Assembly: GCA_034211175.1 (NCBI GenBank)
Contig: JAXHUH010000187.1
Coordinates: 1-51,911, forward strand
Direction of reading: 5' to 3'
DNA from: JAXHUH01 sp034211175
GTDB taxonomy: Bacteria > Actinomycetota > Acidimicrobiia > Acidimicrobiales > CAIXPF01
Length of the DNA stretch: 51,911 nucleotides
In this document: piece by piece, positions 1 through 9,221 of the stretch
Layout of the letters: the number at the start of each line of letters is the position of its first letter
How positions within the stretch are numbered: position 1 is the first letter of the stretch
Notes under the pieces: generated by a model
Seen by the model: only the letters and a program-made list of their open reading frames with translations
What the model was told of the DNA's origin: nothing
Databases searched by the model: none
Translations under genes and position numbers: made by a program

Positions 1-99
1 TGGATGCGAGTCATCTGGGCCTGCTGGCACACCAACCACGCCTACGACACCACCCGCCACCACGCCGAACAACGCCTCAACGAACAACACGCCGCATAA
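1..99 (+). mobile_element. IS110-family transposase, C-terminal end (partial)
   Basis: The first 32 codons, read in frame 1 to a TAA at 97-99, give a peptide beginning WMRVIWACWHTNHAYD and ending in a charged His/Arg/Gln-rich tail. This matches the C-terminus of IS116/IS110/IS902-type transposases, where a Trp-x-Cys-Trp stretch is followed by a Tyr-Asp and an Arg-His-rich tail. The family uses a DEDD catalytic domain plus a C-terminal serine domain; neither lies in the window. The stop is followed by GGGGTTGACTC, similar to what I recall after other actinobacterial IS110 ORFs. Known IS110 members carry a bridge RNA in a noncoding end, which would be outside this window for the main IS110 group. 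The right boundary of the element probably lies within 100-120. Confidence 0.75.
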
Positions 100-120
100 G
101 GGGTTGACTCAAGGAACTCA

Positions 121-540
121 GTGAACCGGCAAGACCACAAGCTCGAGGTGTTGGCCTCGGTGCCGCTCTTCGCGCGCTGCACCCGGGCCCAGTTGCTCGA
201 CCTGGCCCGCATCACCGACGAGGTGACGGTGCCCGAGGGACGCGTCCTGTGCCGTCAGGGCGGGACGGGAGCCGAGTGCTTCGTCGTCGTCTCCGGCAAG
301 GCCCGGGTCGACGTCGACGGCACCGAGGTACAGGAGGTGGGCCCCGGCGAGATCGTCGGCGAGGTCAGCCTCATCGACTACGGCCCCCGCACCGCGACGG
401 TGACGGCCACGACCGGGATGGACCTGCTCGTCGTCGAGGTGCGGGCGTTCCAGCAGCTCCTCGACGACGTCCCGGGCCTGTCCCGGGTGATCATGACCGA
501 CCTCGCCCACCGGCTCCGGGCCCTCGGCGCCGCCCACTGA
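121..540 (+). CDS. cyclic-nucleotide-binding domain protein (stand-alone)
   Basis: A 139-residue protein consisting of a single cNMP-binding beta-roll. It opens with a helix (KLEVLASVPLFARC), followed by the jelly-roll strands, the phosphate-binding-cassette-like stretch GEIVGEVSLIDYGPRTATV (residues ~80-98) and a C-terminal helix ending in LAHRLRAL. There is no helix-turn-helix, so it is a ligand sensor or regulatory subunit rather than a Crp/Fnr activator. The cassette keeps the GE and RTATV elements, but the loop is the generic form seen in many actinobacterial proteins, so real cAMP binding is uncertain. The GTG start at 121 has AAGGA at 111-115. The start lies only 21 bases after the IS110 stop codon, so the native promoter or 5' end may have been replaced by the insertion. 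Confidence 0.8.
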   Translation: MNRQDHKLEVLASVPLFARCTRAQLLDLARITDEVTVPEGRVLCRQGGTGAECFVVVSGKARVDVDGTEVQEVGPGEIVGEVSLIDYGPRTATVTATTGMDLLVVEVRAFQQLLDDVPGLSRVIMTDLAHRLRALGAAH

Positions 541-647
541 CGGGCCGGCCGGCGGCGAGGCACGCCGCGGCGCCGCACGGGTTCGGGTTCGGGCCGCGGT
601 CGGCGTCTACGTTGGCGGCGTCCGGCAACGGGGGGAAGGAAGCCGCC

Positions 648-1436
648 ATGTCCGAGAGCTTCGGGACGTTCGGCGACGTGGTCGTCGATCTCACCGACCA
701 CGTCGCCGTCGCCGAGATCCGTCGGCCGCCACACAACTTCTTCGACATCGGGCTGATCGCGTCGCTGTGCGACGCCGCCGAGGCGCTCGACGCCTCCGGT
801 GACTGTCGCGCCATCGTGCTGTGCTCGGAGGGCAAGAACTTCTGCGCCGGCGCCGAGTTCGGCTCCGGGGGCGGGCGGGCGCGCATCGACGCGACCGGCG
901 ACCGTCACCTCTACGACGAAGCGGTGCGGCTGTTCTCCACGCGGACGCCGACCGTCGCCGCCGTGCAGGGCGCAGCCATCGGCGGCGGGCTCGGCCTCGC
1001 CATGGCGGCCGACTTCCGGGTCGCCGCACCGGAGGCCCGGTTCAGCGCCAACTTCGCCCGCCTCGGCTTCCACCACGGGTTCGGCCTCACCGTGACCCTG
1101 CCCGACGCCGTCGGCCGCCAGCACGCCCTCGACCTGCTGTACACCGGCCGCCGGGTCAAGGGGGACGAGGCGCTGGCCATCGGCCTGTGCGACCGGCTGG
1201 TGCCGCTCGAGCAGGTGCGCGACGAGGCGATCGCCTACGCCGGCGAGATCGCCGCGTCGGCGCCGCTCGCCGTGCGCTCGATCCGCGAGACGATGCGGGG
1301 CGACCTCCCCGAGCGGATCCGGGTCGCGACCGACCGGGAGAAGGCCGAGCAGGACCGCCTCCGCAAGACCGACGACTGGCGCGAGGGCGTCAAGGCGACG
1401 TCCGAGCGTCGCGAGCCCTCCTTCGTCGGTAGCTGA
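648..1436 (+). CDS. enoyl-CoA hydratase/isomerase family protein
   Basis: 262 residues, crotonase fold. The oxyanion-hole elements are visible as CSEGKNFCAGAEF (residues ~63-75) and GAAIGGGLGLAMAADFRVA (residues ~109-127). The usual first catalytic Glu position (GGGxxxA helix then FxxPE) reads as ANFARLGFHHGFG, so the classical hydratase glutamates are not evident. The protein may therefore be an isomerase, a hydrolase or another crotonase rather than a beta-oxidation hydratase. ATG 648 is chosen because GGGGGGAAGG lies just upstream. It faces rsgA, and a strong hairpin (1448-1481) lies between them. Substrate cannot be assigned. Confidence 0.82.
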   Translation: MSESFGTFGDVVVDLTDHVAVAEIRRPPHNFFDIGLIASLCDAAEALDASGDCRAIVLCSEGKNFCAGAEFGSGGGRARIDATGDRHLYDEAVRLFSTRTPTVAAVQGAAIGGGLGLAMAADFRVAAPEARFSANFARLGFHHGFGLTVTLPDAVGRQHALDLLYTGRRVKGDEALAIGLCDRLVPLEQVRDEAIAYAGEIAASAPLAVRSIRETMRGDLPERIRVATDREKAEQDRLRKTDDWREGVKATSERREPSFVGS

Positions 1437-1447
1437 CCGACGCCGCC

Positions 1448-1481
1448 GTCCGGGCCGACCCGACCAGGGGCCGGCCCGGAC
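1448..1481. terminator. GC-rich hairpin between convergent genes
   Basis: Arms 1448-1461 and 1467-1481 pair over about 14 bp with a single mismatch around the loop GACCA. It sits 12 bases after the hydratase stop and 18 bases before the end of rsgA, a position fitting a bidirectional terminator. There is no U tract, as is common in high-GC actinobacteria. Confidence 0.65.
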
Positions 1482-1498
1482 GCGGCGAGGCGGGACCG

Positions 1499-2611
1499 CT
1501 ACTTCAGCCCACGGGCGATCCGTTGCGCCTCCTTCTGGATCCTCCCGAACTGGCGCTCCTTGCGCCGCCGCGCCGCAGGGTCGCGGACGATCTCCAGGGC
1601 CTCGGCCTCGTAGCGCATCCGGAGGAACCGGGCGAGGCGGTCCGGGTCGAGCTCGCCGGTCTCCGCTGCCGCGGCGACCGCACAGCCCGGTTCCTGCTCG
1701 TGGCGGCAGTCCCGGAACCGGCAGCCCTCGGACAGGTCGTCGATGTCGCTGAACGACGCCTCGACGGCCTCCGGGTCGAGCCAGAGGCCGAGCTGGCGGA
1801 TGCCGGGCGTGTCGATCACGACCGTGCCGTCACCGACGGGGTGCAGCTCGCGCCGCGTCGTGGTGTGGCGGCCCTTGGCGTCGCCGTGGCGGACCCGACC
1901 GACGGCGGCGTCGCCGTCGGGCACGAGCGCGTTGACGAGGCTCGACTTGCCGGCGCCGGACTCGCCGATGAGCACGACGGTGCGTCCGGCGACCGCGGCG
2001 GTGACCCGGTCGAGGCCGCGGCCGTCGACGGTGCTCGTGGCGATCGCCTCGAGCCCCGGTGATGTCGCGGCGACGTCGTCGGCGACCTCGTCCGGATCGG
2101 GATCGCCGTCGGTGAGGACGTCGGCCTTGGTGAGGACGACGAGCGGCACCGCGCCGGCGTCCCAGGTCTGGGCGACGGCGCGCTCGATGCGGCCGTCCTT
2201 GACCGGCCGGTCGAGCCCGCAGACGACGAGCACGACGTCGACGTTGGCCGCCACGGCCTGGACGTCGTGGCCGTTGGGGTCGCGCCGGACGAGGGTGCCG
2301 GTGCGGGGCAGGTGGCCGAGGACGCGCTCGTAGGCGGCGTCGACGACGACCCAGTCGCCGACCGCGACCGGTTCGGCGCCGGGACGGAGCCGGACCTGGC
2401 GGGCCGGTTCGGGCGGTGCGACGCGCACCGCGCCGCGATCGACGCGGGTGACGCGGGCGACGGACGAGGCGCCGTTTGCGGCGGGCTCGTCGGCCAGGAA
2501 GGCGTGGTGGAGCGCCTCCCACCGACCGGTCCAGCCGAACGTGGCGAGCGCGTCCGCGTGAGTCGTGGGTCGGGCGGACGCGTGCGCGTCCGATTCGTGC
2601 GGAGATGACAA
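1499..2611 (-). CDS. rsgA: ribosome small subunit-dependent GTPase A
   Basis: About 370 residues. It is a circularly permuted GTPase: an N-terminal OB-like domain (GDWVVVDAAYERVLGHLPRTGTLVRRD), then the G4 motif (LTKAD) ahead of the P-loop GESGAGKSS and the G3 motif DTPG. A C-terminal zinc site reads CRFRDCRHEQEPGC. RsgA (YjeQ) releases from late-assembling 30S subunits and helps maturation. The open frame runs further upstream, but those residues are Arg-rich and lack family character. I place the start at TTG 2611 because GAGG lies 7 bases upstream and homologous sequence begins soon after. The exact start is uncertain. See the leader region at 2709-2816. Confidence 0.9.
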   Translation of the reverse strand: MSSPHESDAHASARPTTHADALATFGWTGRWEALHHAFLADEPAANGASSVARVTRVDRGAVRVAPPEPARQVRLRPGAEPVAVGDWVVVDAAYERVLGHLPRTGTLVRRDPNGHDVQAVAANVDVVLVVCGLDRPVKDGRIERAVAQTWDAGAVPLVVLTKADVLTDGDPDPDEVADDVAATSPGLEAIATSTVDGRGLDRVTAAVAGRTVVLIGESGAGKSSLVNALVPDGDAAVGRVRHGDAKGRHTTTRRELHPVGDGTVVIDTPGIRQLGLWLDPEAVEASFSDIDDLSEGCRFRDCRHEQEPGCAVAAAAETGELDPDRLARFLRMRYEAEALEIVRDPAARRRKERQFGRIQKEAQRIARGLK

Positions 2612-2708
2612 CGTGAGACCTCGAGCTGGTGGGGCGCGCCCATCGGGGCGGCCCCGGTGCGGTTGACGACGGTCTCGCCGGCTCGGCCGGCGACCGTGAG
2701 CGTTCAAC

Positions 2709-2816
2709 GAGCGGGCGTGGGCCCGCTCAGACGTGCACCGAGGGAATGGCGGCGGTGGTGTTCACGTGGCACTCCCTCCTCAGGTCTCTCGATCCGGTCC
2801 CGGCGCGTGCCGGGAC
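2709..2816 (-). promoter_or_regulatory. possible leader region of rsgA: two hairpins around a 12-codon ORF
   Basis: Reading leftward, a perfect 8-bp hairpin with loop GCGT or its complement (2797-2804/2809-2816) is followed by GAGGAGGGAG (2772-2781), then by a GTG-started 12-codon frame (2765-2727, peptide MNTTAAIPSVHV) and at once by a perfect 8-bp hairpin (2709-2716/2721-2728) overlapping its stop codon. The arrangement resembles a leader peptide with an attenuator. The peptide has no run of one amino acid, so no classical amino-acid attenuation is indicated. The rest of 2612-2972 shows no gene I can support. Confidence 0.3.
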
Positions 2817-2972
2817 GTGTCTGCGGGTCGATCCTCGCACGACCCTCGCCCGGGCGCCACCGGTTTCCCGTCCCCACCCGGACCGGCCGATAGAACTGAC
2901 GTCGGGGCAGCAGATCGGTACGGGCTCGGTGCGGGCGGCGGCCAGCGCGGGGCCTCGCCGCCTTTGGTGGGG

Positions 2973-3578
2973 CTACAGGCCGATCTCGTCGGGGCGGAGG
3001 AGGCGGAGCTCGATGCGGTTCGGGGCCGGCAGCGGGCCGCTCATCGCGAAGGCCGTGGTCAGCGCGTGGCGGGTGGTGCCGGTGAGGAGCCAGTGGCCGG
3101 CGACGATGCGCATCGAGCACTCCCGCAGGTCACCGTCGAAGCGGGCGGCCGTCGGCTTGATCGGACCGGCCGAGCGGCGGATCTGACGGGCCCGCTCCTC
3201 GATGCCCTCGGGCTGGTCGGCGAGCTCGGCCGACGCCTGGGCCAGCGACAGGGTGGCGAGCGCCACGGCGTCGAGCGAGGGGACGCAGCGGTCGTGGTCG
3301 ATGGCGGTGCGGATCACCCCGGCGAGGCCGGGCTCCTCGGGCGCCCGCAGGTAGAGCTGCGCGGCCCGCTCGGCCGGCGACTCGACGCCGACGACCCGGG
3401 CGGAGCGCTCGAACCACACCGGCACGTGGATCCAGCCGCGCTCGATCCCGTCGCGGAACCAGTCGAGGAGGTCACGGGCACCGAGCGGGCCGATCGTCGT
3501 CTGCGGCGTGGCCGGGCGATTGATCCGCCCGAGCCACCGCATCATGTCCACCTCGCGGTCCACCCGCCTGTTCGCCAC
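2973..3578 (-). CDS. hypothetical protein, 201 residues
   Basis: I do not recognise this family. The frame has normal actinobacterial codon bias and the GTG start at 3578 is preceded by AGGTGGAGGG at 8 bases. An alternative ATG at 3545 also has GAGG at 5 bases, so the N-terminal 11 residues are uncertain. The protein is soluble by appearance, with no signal peptide or membrane segment. It has several helices, for example ALATLSLAQASAELADQ (residues ~104-120), and an Arg-rich central part. It runs in the same direction as rsgA but is 361 bases away and is probably transcribed separately. Confidence 0.5.
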   Translation of the reverse strand: MANRRVDREVDMMRWLGRINRPATPQTTIGPLGARDLLDWFRDGIERGWIHVPVWFERSARVVGVESPAERAAQLYLRAPEEPGLAGVIRTAIDHDRCVPSLDAVALATLSLAQASAELADQPEGIEERARQIRRSAGPIKPTAARFDGDLRECSMRIVAGHWLLTGTTRHALTTAFAMSGPLPAPNRIELRLLRPDEIGL

Positions 3579-3833
3579 TCGAGCGTCCCTCCACCTGGGA
3601 TCCCGGTGACTGGACCTCGCGATCCCACGAGCCGCCCACCGGCAGGTCGCATCGCCAGCACCCCCTTCGACGTTAGTGAGCGTGGAGCCAAACCGACGGA
3701 TCGGAGACCAACGCCGCCGGCGTCAGCGCAACGGCGCCCGTGTCACCGGAACACGAGCTCTCGTGCTCCACCGTTGATACGAACGTCGGCCAGTCCCGTC
3801 GCGTGACGGGTCCGCACCCGGTCCGGGTGTTCC

Positions 3834-5414
3834 TCACGGCTCCGCCGACGCACTCGGGCGCGGATGACCGGTCTCGCGGCGATCGTCGGCGCGGGCGGTG
3901 CCGGCGGCACGGAGGTACCGCGAGGCCAGCACGGCGGCGACGGCGGCCATCGCGGCGCCGACGACGAGCGATCCGGCGAATGCGTCGACGAACGCGTCGC
4001 GGGCCGCGGCGGCGAGCCCCGCGGGCGCCCCGGGCTCGGTTGCGGCCTCGAGCGTGCCGGCCAGGCCGCGGCGCGCCTCGGCGATGACCGGCGGGCGAAG
4101 CGAGCCGAGCGGCGGGAGCCCGCGCAGGTACAACGTGGACGCGACCGATCCGAGGACGGCGACGCCGAGCGCGCCGCCCATCTCGCGCGTGGCGTCGTTC
4201 ATCGCCGAGCCCATCCCCGCCCGATTCGGCGGCACCGCACCCATGATGAGCGTCGTGAGCGGGGTGATCGTCACCGCCATGCCCGCCGCCCACGCCATGA
4301 GCACCGGGATGAACCACCAGACGGTCCCCTGGCCTGCGACCCGTGACATCGCGAGCAGCGCGACGGCCACGCCGACCAGCCCCGAGGTCACGACGGCCGA
4401 CGCCCCGAAGCGCCGGACCAGGCGAGGCGCCCGCGGTGAGACCACGGTCAGCACGAGCGAGACGGGCAGGATCATCAGCCCCGCCTCGACCGGGGTCATG
4501 CCGTGCACGAGCTGGAACACCTGGGTGAGGAGGAAGAAGACACCGAAGGTCGTGAAGTACAGCATGGCGATGCCGGCCGAGGGCACGCTGAAGTGCGGGT
4601 CGCGGAACAGGCCGAGCTCGAGCATCGGGTGGGTCGTCCGTCGCTCGACGGCGACGAACCCGATCACGGCACCCACCCCGACCGCACCGACGACCACGGT
4701 CGACGTCGAGAGCCAGCCGTTGTGCGGCGCCTCGACGACGGCGTAGACGAGGGCGCTGGCCGCGAGGATCGACAGCGCGACGCCGCCGAGGTCGAGGCGG
4801 GTCCCGTCGGGGTCACGGGACGGCGGGACCAGCCGGTGGCCGGCCACCAGCGCGATGAACGCGATCGGCGCGGTGAGGAGGAACACCGAGCCCCACCAGA
4901 AGTGCTGCAGCAACAGGCCCGACACCGGTGGGCCGAGTGCCGCCGCGCCGGCGGAGATCCCTGCCCACGTCGAGATCGCCTGGGGCCGCTCTTCGGCGTC
5001 GAAGACGTTGGCGATGATCGACAGCGTCGAGGGCATGACGAACGCGGCACCGACGCCCATCACCGCCCGCACGGCGATCACCTGGGCGGAGGTGGTGGCG
5101 AACGCGCCCCCGGCGGCGGCGACGAGGAAGAGGACCAGACCGAGCTGCAGGGCGCGCTTGCGGCCGAACCGGTCGCCGATCGTGCCCGCCGCGAACAGGA
5201 GCCCGGCGAAGACGAGCGCGTAGGCATCCACGATCCACTGGAGCTCACTGCTCGACGCGTCGAGCTCGCGGGCGATCGACGGCAGTGCGACGTTCATGCT
5301 GGCGTTCGACAGCATGACCAGTGTGAGGCTGAGGCACAGGACGCCGAGGGTCCACCACCGTGTCGGGTCGCGGGGCGGATCGTCGGCCGGGTCGTCGGGA
5401 CGCGGCGCACGCAT
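3834..5414 (-). CDS. MFS transporter, DHA2 (EmrB/QacA-like) drug exporter
   Basis: 526 residues, polytopic, about 14 predicted membrane segments. Diagnostic elements are the N-terminal SLTLVMLSNASMNVALPSI helix, the motif A loop GDRFGRKRALQ between helices 2 and 3, motif C-like GAAALGPPVSGLL in helix 5, and the late SAMNDATREMGGALGVAVLG helix typical of the DHA2 family. Such proteins export lipophilic drugs or metabolites by proton antiport in the cytoplasmic membrane. ATG 5414 is chosen because GAGAGG lies 7 bases upstream. The stretch 3579-3833 before it holds a short palindrome (CACGAG-CT-CTCGTG, 3752-3765) and nothing else I can name. A paralogue of the same family is at 49539-51131. Confidence 0.88.
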   Translation of the reverse strand: MRAPRPDDPADDPPRDPTRWWTLGVLCLSLTLVMLSNASMNVALPSIARELDASSSELQWIVDAYALVFAGLLFAAGTIGDRFGRKRALQLGLVLFLVAAAGGAFATTSAQVIAVRAVMGVGAAFVMPSTLSIIANVFDAEERPQAISTWAGISAGAAALGPPVSGLLLQHFWWGSVFLLTAPIAFIALVAGHRLVPPSRDPDGTRLDLGGVALSILAASALVYAVVEAPHNGWLSTSTVVVGAVGVGAVIGFVAVERRTTHPMLELGLFRDPHFSVPSAGIAMLYFTTFGVFFLLTQVFQLVHGMTPVEAGLMILPVSLVLTVVSPRAPRLVRRFGASAVVTSGLVGVAVALLAMSRVAGQGTVWWFIPVLMAWAAGMAVTITPLTTLIMGAVPPNRAGMGSAMNDATREMGGALGVAVLGSVASTLYLRGLPPLGSLRPPVIAEARRGLAGTLEAATEPGAPAGLAAAARDAFVDAFAGSLVVGAAMAAVAAVLASRYLRAAGTARADDRRETGHPRPSASAEP

Positions 5415-5555
5415 GGGTGGTCCTCTCGTGAACGGCCGGGGCGAGCCCGAGGGCGGGCTCGGACCGTACGACCTCAAGTTCACTCGAGGGCAAGGATGAT
5501 GTCGGGAGTCTGACGTCCGCTCGCCCGTCGGGCGGTCGCCCGCCGCCCGGCCGAA

Positions 5556-5963
5556 TCAGTCGAGCACGGCGGTGGCCTCGACCTCGACGAGGTAGTCGGG
5601 ACCGGCGAGGGCGCTGACGCCGATGCCGGTGAGCGGGGCAGCCGGGGTGACGCCGAGCTTCTCGGTGGCGCGGCTGATGCCCTCGCCGAACAGCGGCAGC
5701 TTCTCGGGGGTGAGATCGACCACGTAGACGGTCAGCTTGGTCACGTCGTCGAACGTGGCGCCGGCCTCGGCCAGCGCAGTGGCGACGTTCAGGTAGCACT
5801 GCTCGACCTGCGCGGCCAGGTCCCCCACCCCGACGGTGGCGCCGTCCGCGTCGACGGACACCTGGCCGGCGAGGAAGACCAGCGTCGAACCGGTGGCGAC
5901 CGAGACCTGTCGGTAGAGGTCGACCGCGGGCAGGCCCTCAGGTGTGAGCAGGGTGACGGGCAT
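5556..5963 (-). CDS. RidA/YjgF-family protein lacking the catalytic arginine
   Basis: 135 residues spanning a full RidA fold; these proteins are trimers that usually deaminate reactive enamines or imines. The signature region reads DVTKLTVYVVDLTPEKLP and the C-terminus reads GPDYLVEVEATAVLD. In RidA proper the latter part is RPxxLVEIEAIA, where the Arg binds the substrate carboxylate; here that position is Gly. This suggests one of the Rid subfamilies without imine deaminase activity. ATG 5963 has GAGGAG upstream. It is divergent from the tetR-type gene and shares the operator at 6004-6026. Confidence 0.85.
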   Translation of the reverse strand: MPVTLLTPEGLPAVDLYRQVSVATGSTLVFLAGQVSVDADGATVGVGDLAAQVEQCYLNVATALAEAGATFDDVTKLTVYVVDLTPEKLPLFGEGISRATEKLGVTPAAPLTGIGVSALAGPDYLVEVEATAVLD

Positions 5964-6003
5964 GGGGGCTCCTCGGCTGTTCCGAACGACGTTGCCAAAC
6001 AAC

Positions 6004-6026
6004 ATAGCATTGCAATGCCATGCTAT
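6004..6026. promoter_or_regulatory. palindromic operator between ridA-like and tetR-like genes
   Basis: Inverted repeat ATAGCAT-N9-ATGCTAT (arms 6004-6010 and 6020-6026). A second, perfect 12-base palindrome GCATTGCAATGC (6007-6018) is nested in it. The segment is strikingly AT-rich compared with its surroundings and lies between two divergent starts (5963 and 6036). This is the usual layout of a TetR-family autoregulatory site controlling both directions. Confidence 0.7.
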
Positions 6027-6035
6027 TGTCGCCTC

Positions 6036-6659
6036 GTGGCGAGAGCGAAGGATCCGGCGGTGCGCACGATGCTGATCGAGCGGGCCGCGCACCTGCTCCG
6101 CACCCGCGAACCCATCACGCTGCGCGCACTCGTGGCCGGCACGGGTGTGTCGACGATGGCCGTCTACACCTACTTCGGCAGCATGGACGGCATGTGGTCG
6201 GCCCTGCGCCAGGAGGGCTTCACCCGCCTGGAGGCCCGCCTCGCCGCCGTGGTGGCGACCGGCGACCCGGTCGAGGAGCTGACCGCCCTGATCTCGGCCT
6301 ACGTCGCCAACGCCGTCGACCACCCCGATCTGTACCGGGTCATGTTCGACGCCACCTTCGAGCTGGAGGACCTCGCCGCCGCGGATGCGACGCTCGAGTA
6401 CCTCGTCCGGGCCGCCCTCCGATGCCGGGAGGCCGACCGGTTCCGGCCCGACGTCGTCCCCTTGGAGGCCGCCACCCGCACCTGGGCCGTCGCCCACGGC
6501 GTGGTGTCCCTGGTCGTCAACGGACCCCTCCCCCACACCACCCTCGACGACCTCGCGCCTCTGTTGCAGGCCCTCTTCGTCGGTCTCGGCGACGACATCG
6601 AGCAGTGCCGCCGCTCCGTCGCCGCCGGCTGGGCCCTCGCCGCGCCGCCCGGGCGGTAG
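6036..6659 (+). CDS. TetR-family transcriptional regulator
   Basis: 207 residues from GTG 6036 (VARAKDPAVRTMLIERAAHLL). The N-terminal helix-turn-helix is clear: ITLRALVAGTGVSTMAVYTYFGSMDGMW, in which the recognition helix ends with the typical YxYFGS. The rest is a helical ligand-binding domain of normal length, with a C-terminal half (HGVVSLVVNG) typical of the TetR_C branch with WHG-like motifs. An in-frame ATG at 6015 lies inside the operator, so GTG 6036 is preferred. It probably represses itself and the divergent RidA-like gene. The ligand is unknown. Confidence 0.88.
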   Translation: MARAKDPAVRTMLIERAAHLLRTREPITLRALVAGTGVSTMAVYTYFGSMDGMWSALRQEGFTRLEARLAAVVATGDPVEELTALISAYVANAVDHPDLYRVMFDATFELEDLAAADATLEYLVRAALRCREADRFRPDVVPLEAATRTWAVAHGVVSLVVNGPLPHTTLDDLAPLLQALFVGLGDDIEQCRRSVAAGWALAAPPGR

Positions 6660-6683
6660 TCCGATCCCGCAGCTGACCGGCGG

Positions 6684-6968
6684 TCAGGCGGTGGTGCGGC
6701 GGAGGGCCTCGAGGGCGGCGATGGCGGGGTCGATCGAGGCCGGGTCCGCAGGGCCGGTGTCGTCGAGACCGGCCTCGCACAGGTGGCGGATCACGGCGGC
6801 GAGTGAGCAACCGTCGGCGTAGGCCCGGGCCATCAGCCGGTGGTGGAGCTGATCGGGGACGTGGAAGGTGACCGTGCGCTCGCTCGGTTCGTACTCGGGT
6901 AGCTCGACGTCGTCGAACGACTCCCCGATCTGCTCCTCGAGCTACGCCACCGTCCGGGGCTTGGTCAT
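6684..6968 (-). pseudogene. small RHH/antitoxin-like protein interrupted by an in-frame amber codon
   Basis: Starting at ATG 6968 the reading gives eight codons (MTKPRTVA), then TAG at 6944-6942. After it the same frame stays open for 85 codons to a TGA at 6684: LEEQIGESFDDVELPEYEPS, then a stretch with RTVTFHVPDQLHHRLMARAYADG that looks like a ribbon-helix-helix or antitoxin-type DNA-binding segment, and a C-terminal helix. No good alternative start follows the TAG until a Met in the middle of the domain. The gene follows menE by 24 bases and would be the last gene of the menB-menE operon. It is a pseudogene, a sequencing error, or a read-through case. Confidence 0.6.
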
Positions 6969-6992
6969 GCGGTCATTCTCGCCCATCGACGT

Positions 6993-8189
6993 TCAGGCGG
7001 TGAGGGCGGCGCGGTCGATCTTGCCGGTCGACAACAGCGGGAGCGACTCGACGATGCGGAGCTCGCGGGGAGCGGCGCTGCGGGGCATTGTCGCTCCGAC
7101 GTGGTCGCGGAGGGCGTCCAGGGTCGGCGGTGACGACGGGTCCGACGGCACGATCACGGCCACCACCCGCTGGCCCCAGGTCGGGTCGGGGTGGGCGACC
7201 ACCGCGCACGCCGCCACCGACGGGTGGGCCAGCAGGCACTGCTCGACCGACGCCGGGGCGATCTTCTCGCCGCCCGACACGATCACGTCGTCGGCCCGGC
7301 CGAGCACCTCCAACGTCCCGTCGGCGCGCAGCCGGCCGAGATCGTTGGTGACGTGGCGGCCGTCGACCAGCGCCGCCGCGGTCAGGTCGGGGCGCAACCG
7401 GTAGCCCGAGAACACGGTCGGACCGCCCAGCTCGATGCGCCCGACCCCGCCCGCGTCCGGCGACGCGATCCGCACCTCGACCCCCTCCAGCGGCCGACCG
7501 TCGTAGACGCAGCCGCCGCACGTCTCCGACATGCCGTACGTCGTCACGACCCGCACCCCCGCGGCCTCGGCCCGGGCGACGAGCGCCGGCGGCGCCGCCG
7601 CGCCGCCCAGCAGCACGGCGTCGAGCTCGCCGAGCGCATCGACCGCCTCCACTCCCCCGTCGAGCACCCGTTCGAGCTGGGTCGGCACCAGCGCCGAGTA
7701 CCGACGTCCGGGCACGTTCGCAGCCGTGTAGACCGCGGCGGCGAACGCCTCCGCCGTGAAGCCGTCGGCCATCTCCACCGCCACGGGGGCCCGGTCGGCC
7801 AGCATCGAGCGGACGACCACCTGGACCCCGGCGATGTGCGTCACCGGCAACGCCAGCACCCAGGCGCCCGGTCCGCCGAGGAGGTCGAGCGTGGCCCGGG
7901 CCGAGTGGCGCAGTGCGGAGCCCGTGAGCTGGACCCCCTTCGCCTCCCCGGTCGAGCCCGACGTCGCGACCACGACGGCCACGTCCGACGGATCGACCGG
8001 GACCGACGCGTCGTCGGGACGCAGCGCGGAACGCAGGTCGGCGACCGCGGCCTCGGGACCCGGTGGGAGCGCCACGACGGCCGGGCCGCCATCGAAGGAC
8101 TCCTCGAGCGCCGCCACCAGCCGCTGCACGCCCGACGACGACGCCGGACAGGTCACGGCCGTCAGCAGGCGCCCGTCGATCACCGCCAC
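6993..8189 (-). CDS. menE: o-succinylbenzoate-CoA ligase
   Basis: 398 residues, adenylate-forming (ANL) enzyme that activates o-succinylbenzoate to its CoA thioester in menaquinone synthesis. Visible motifs are the P-loop ATSGSTGEAKGVQLT (residues ~90-105), YGMSETCGG, the hinge and adenine contact GRADDVIVSGGEKI, and the C-terminal catalytic lysine in STGKIDR near the end. It has the short N-terminus typical of actinobacterial MenE. It lies 40 bases downstream of menB on the same strand, which supports the assignment over a generic acyl-CoA synthetase. Confidence 0.9.
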   Translation of the reverse strand: MAVIDGRLLTAVTCPASSSGVQRLVAALEESFDGGPAVVALPPGPEAAVADLRSALRPDDASVPVDPSDVAVVVATSGSTGEAKGVQLTGSALRHSARATLDLLGGPGAWVLALPVTHIAGVQVVVRSMLADRAPVAVEMADGFTAEAFAAAVYTAANVPGRRYSALVPTQLERVLDGGVEAVDALGELDAVLLGGAAAPPALVARAEAAGVRVVTTYGMSETCGGCVYDGRPLEGVEVRIASPDAGGVGRIELGGPTVFSGYRLRPDLTAAALVDGRHVTNDLGRLRADGTLEVLGRADDVIVSGGEKIAPASVEQCLLAHPSVAACAVVAHPDPTWGQRVVAVIVPSDPSSPPTLDALRDHVGATMPRSAAPRELRIVESLPLLSTGKIDRAALTA

Positions 8190-8229
8190 GGCGCCCCGAC
8201 CCCCTCGCGACCCTGCAGGCTCATCCCCC

Positions 8230-9129
<900 letters not shown>

Positions 9130-9221
9130 GATTCCTCCCTGCGGGGGTCCGGCCGGCGAGGATAGGGGCCGGGCCGCCCCCGGAACGTGAGCCGACGCAT
9201 CCAACCGCACCCGAGGTGCCG

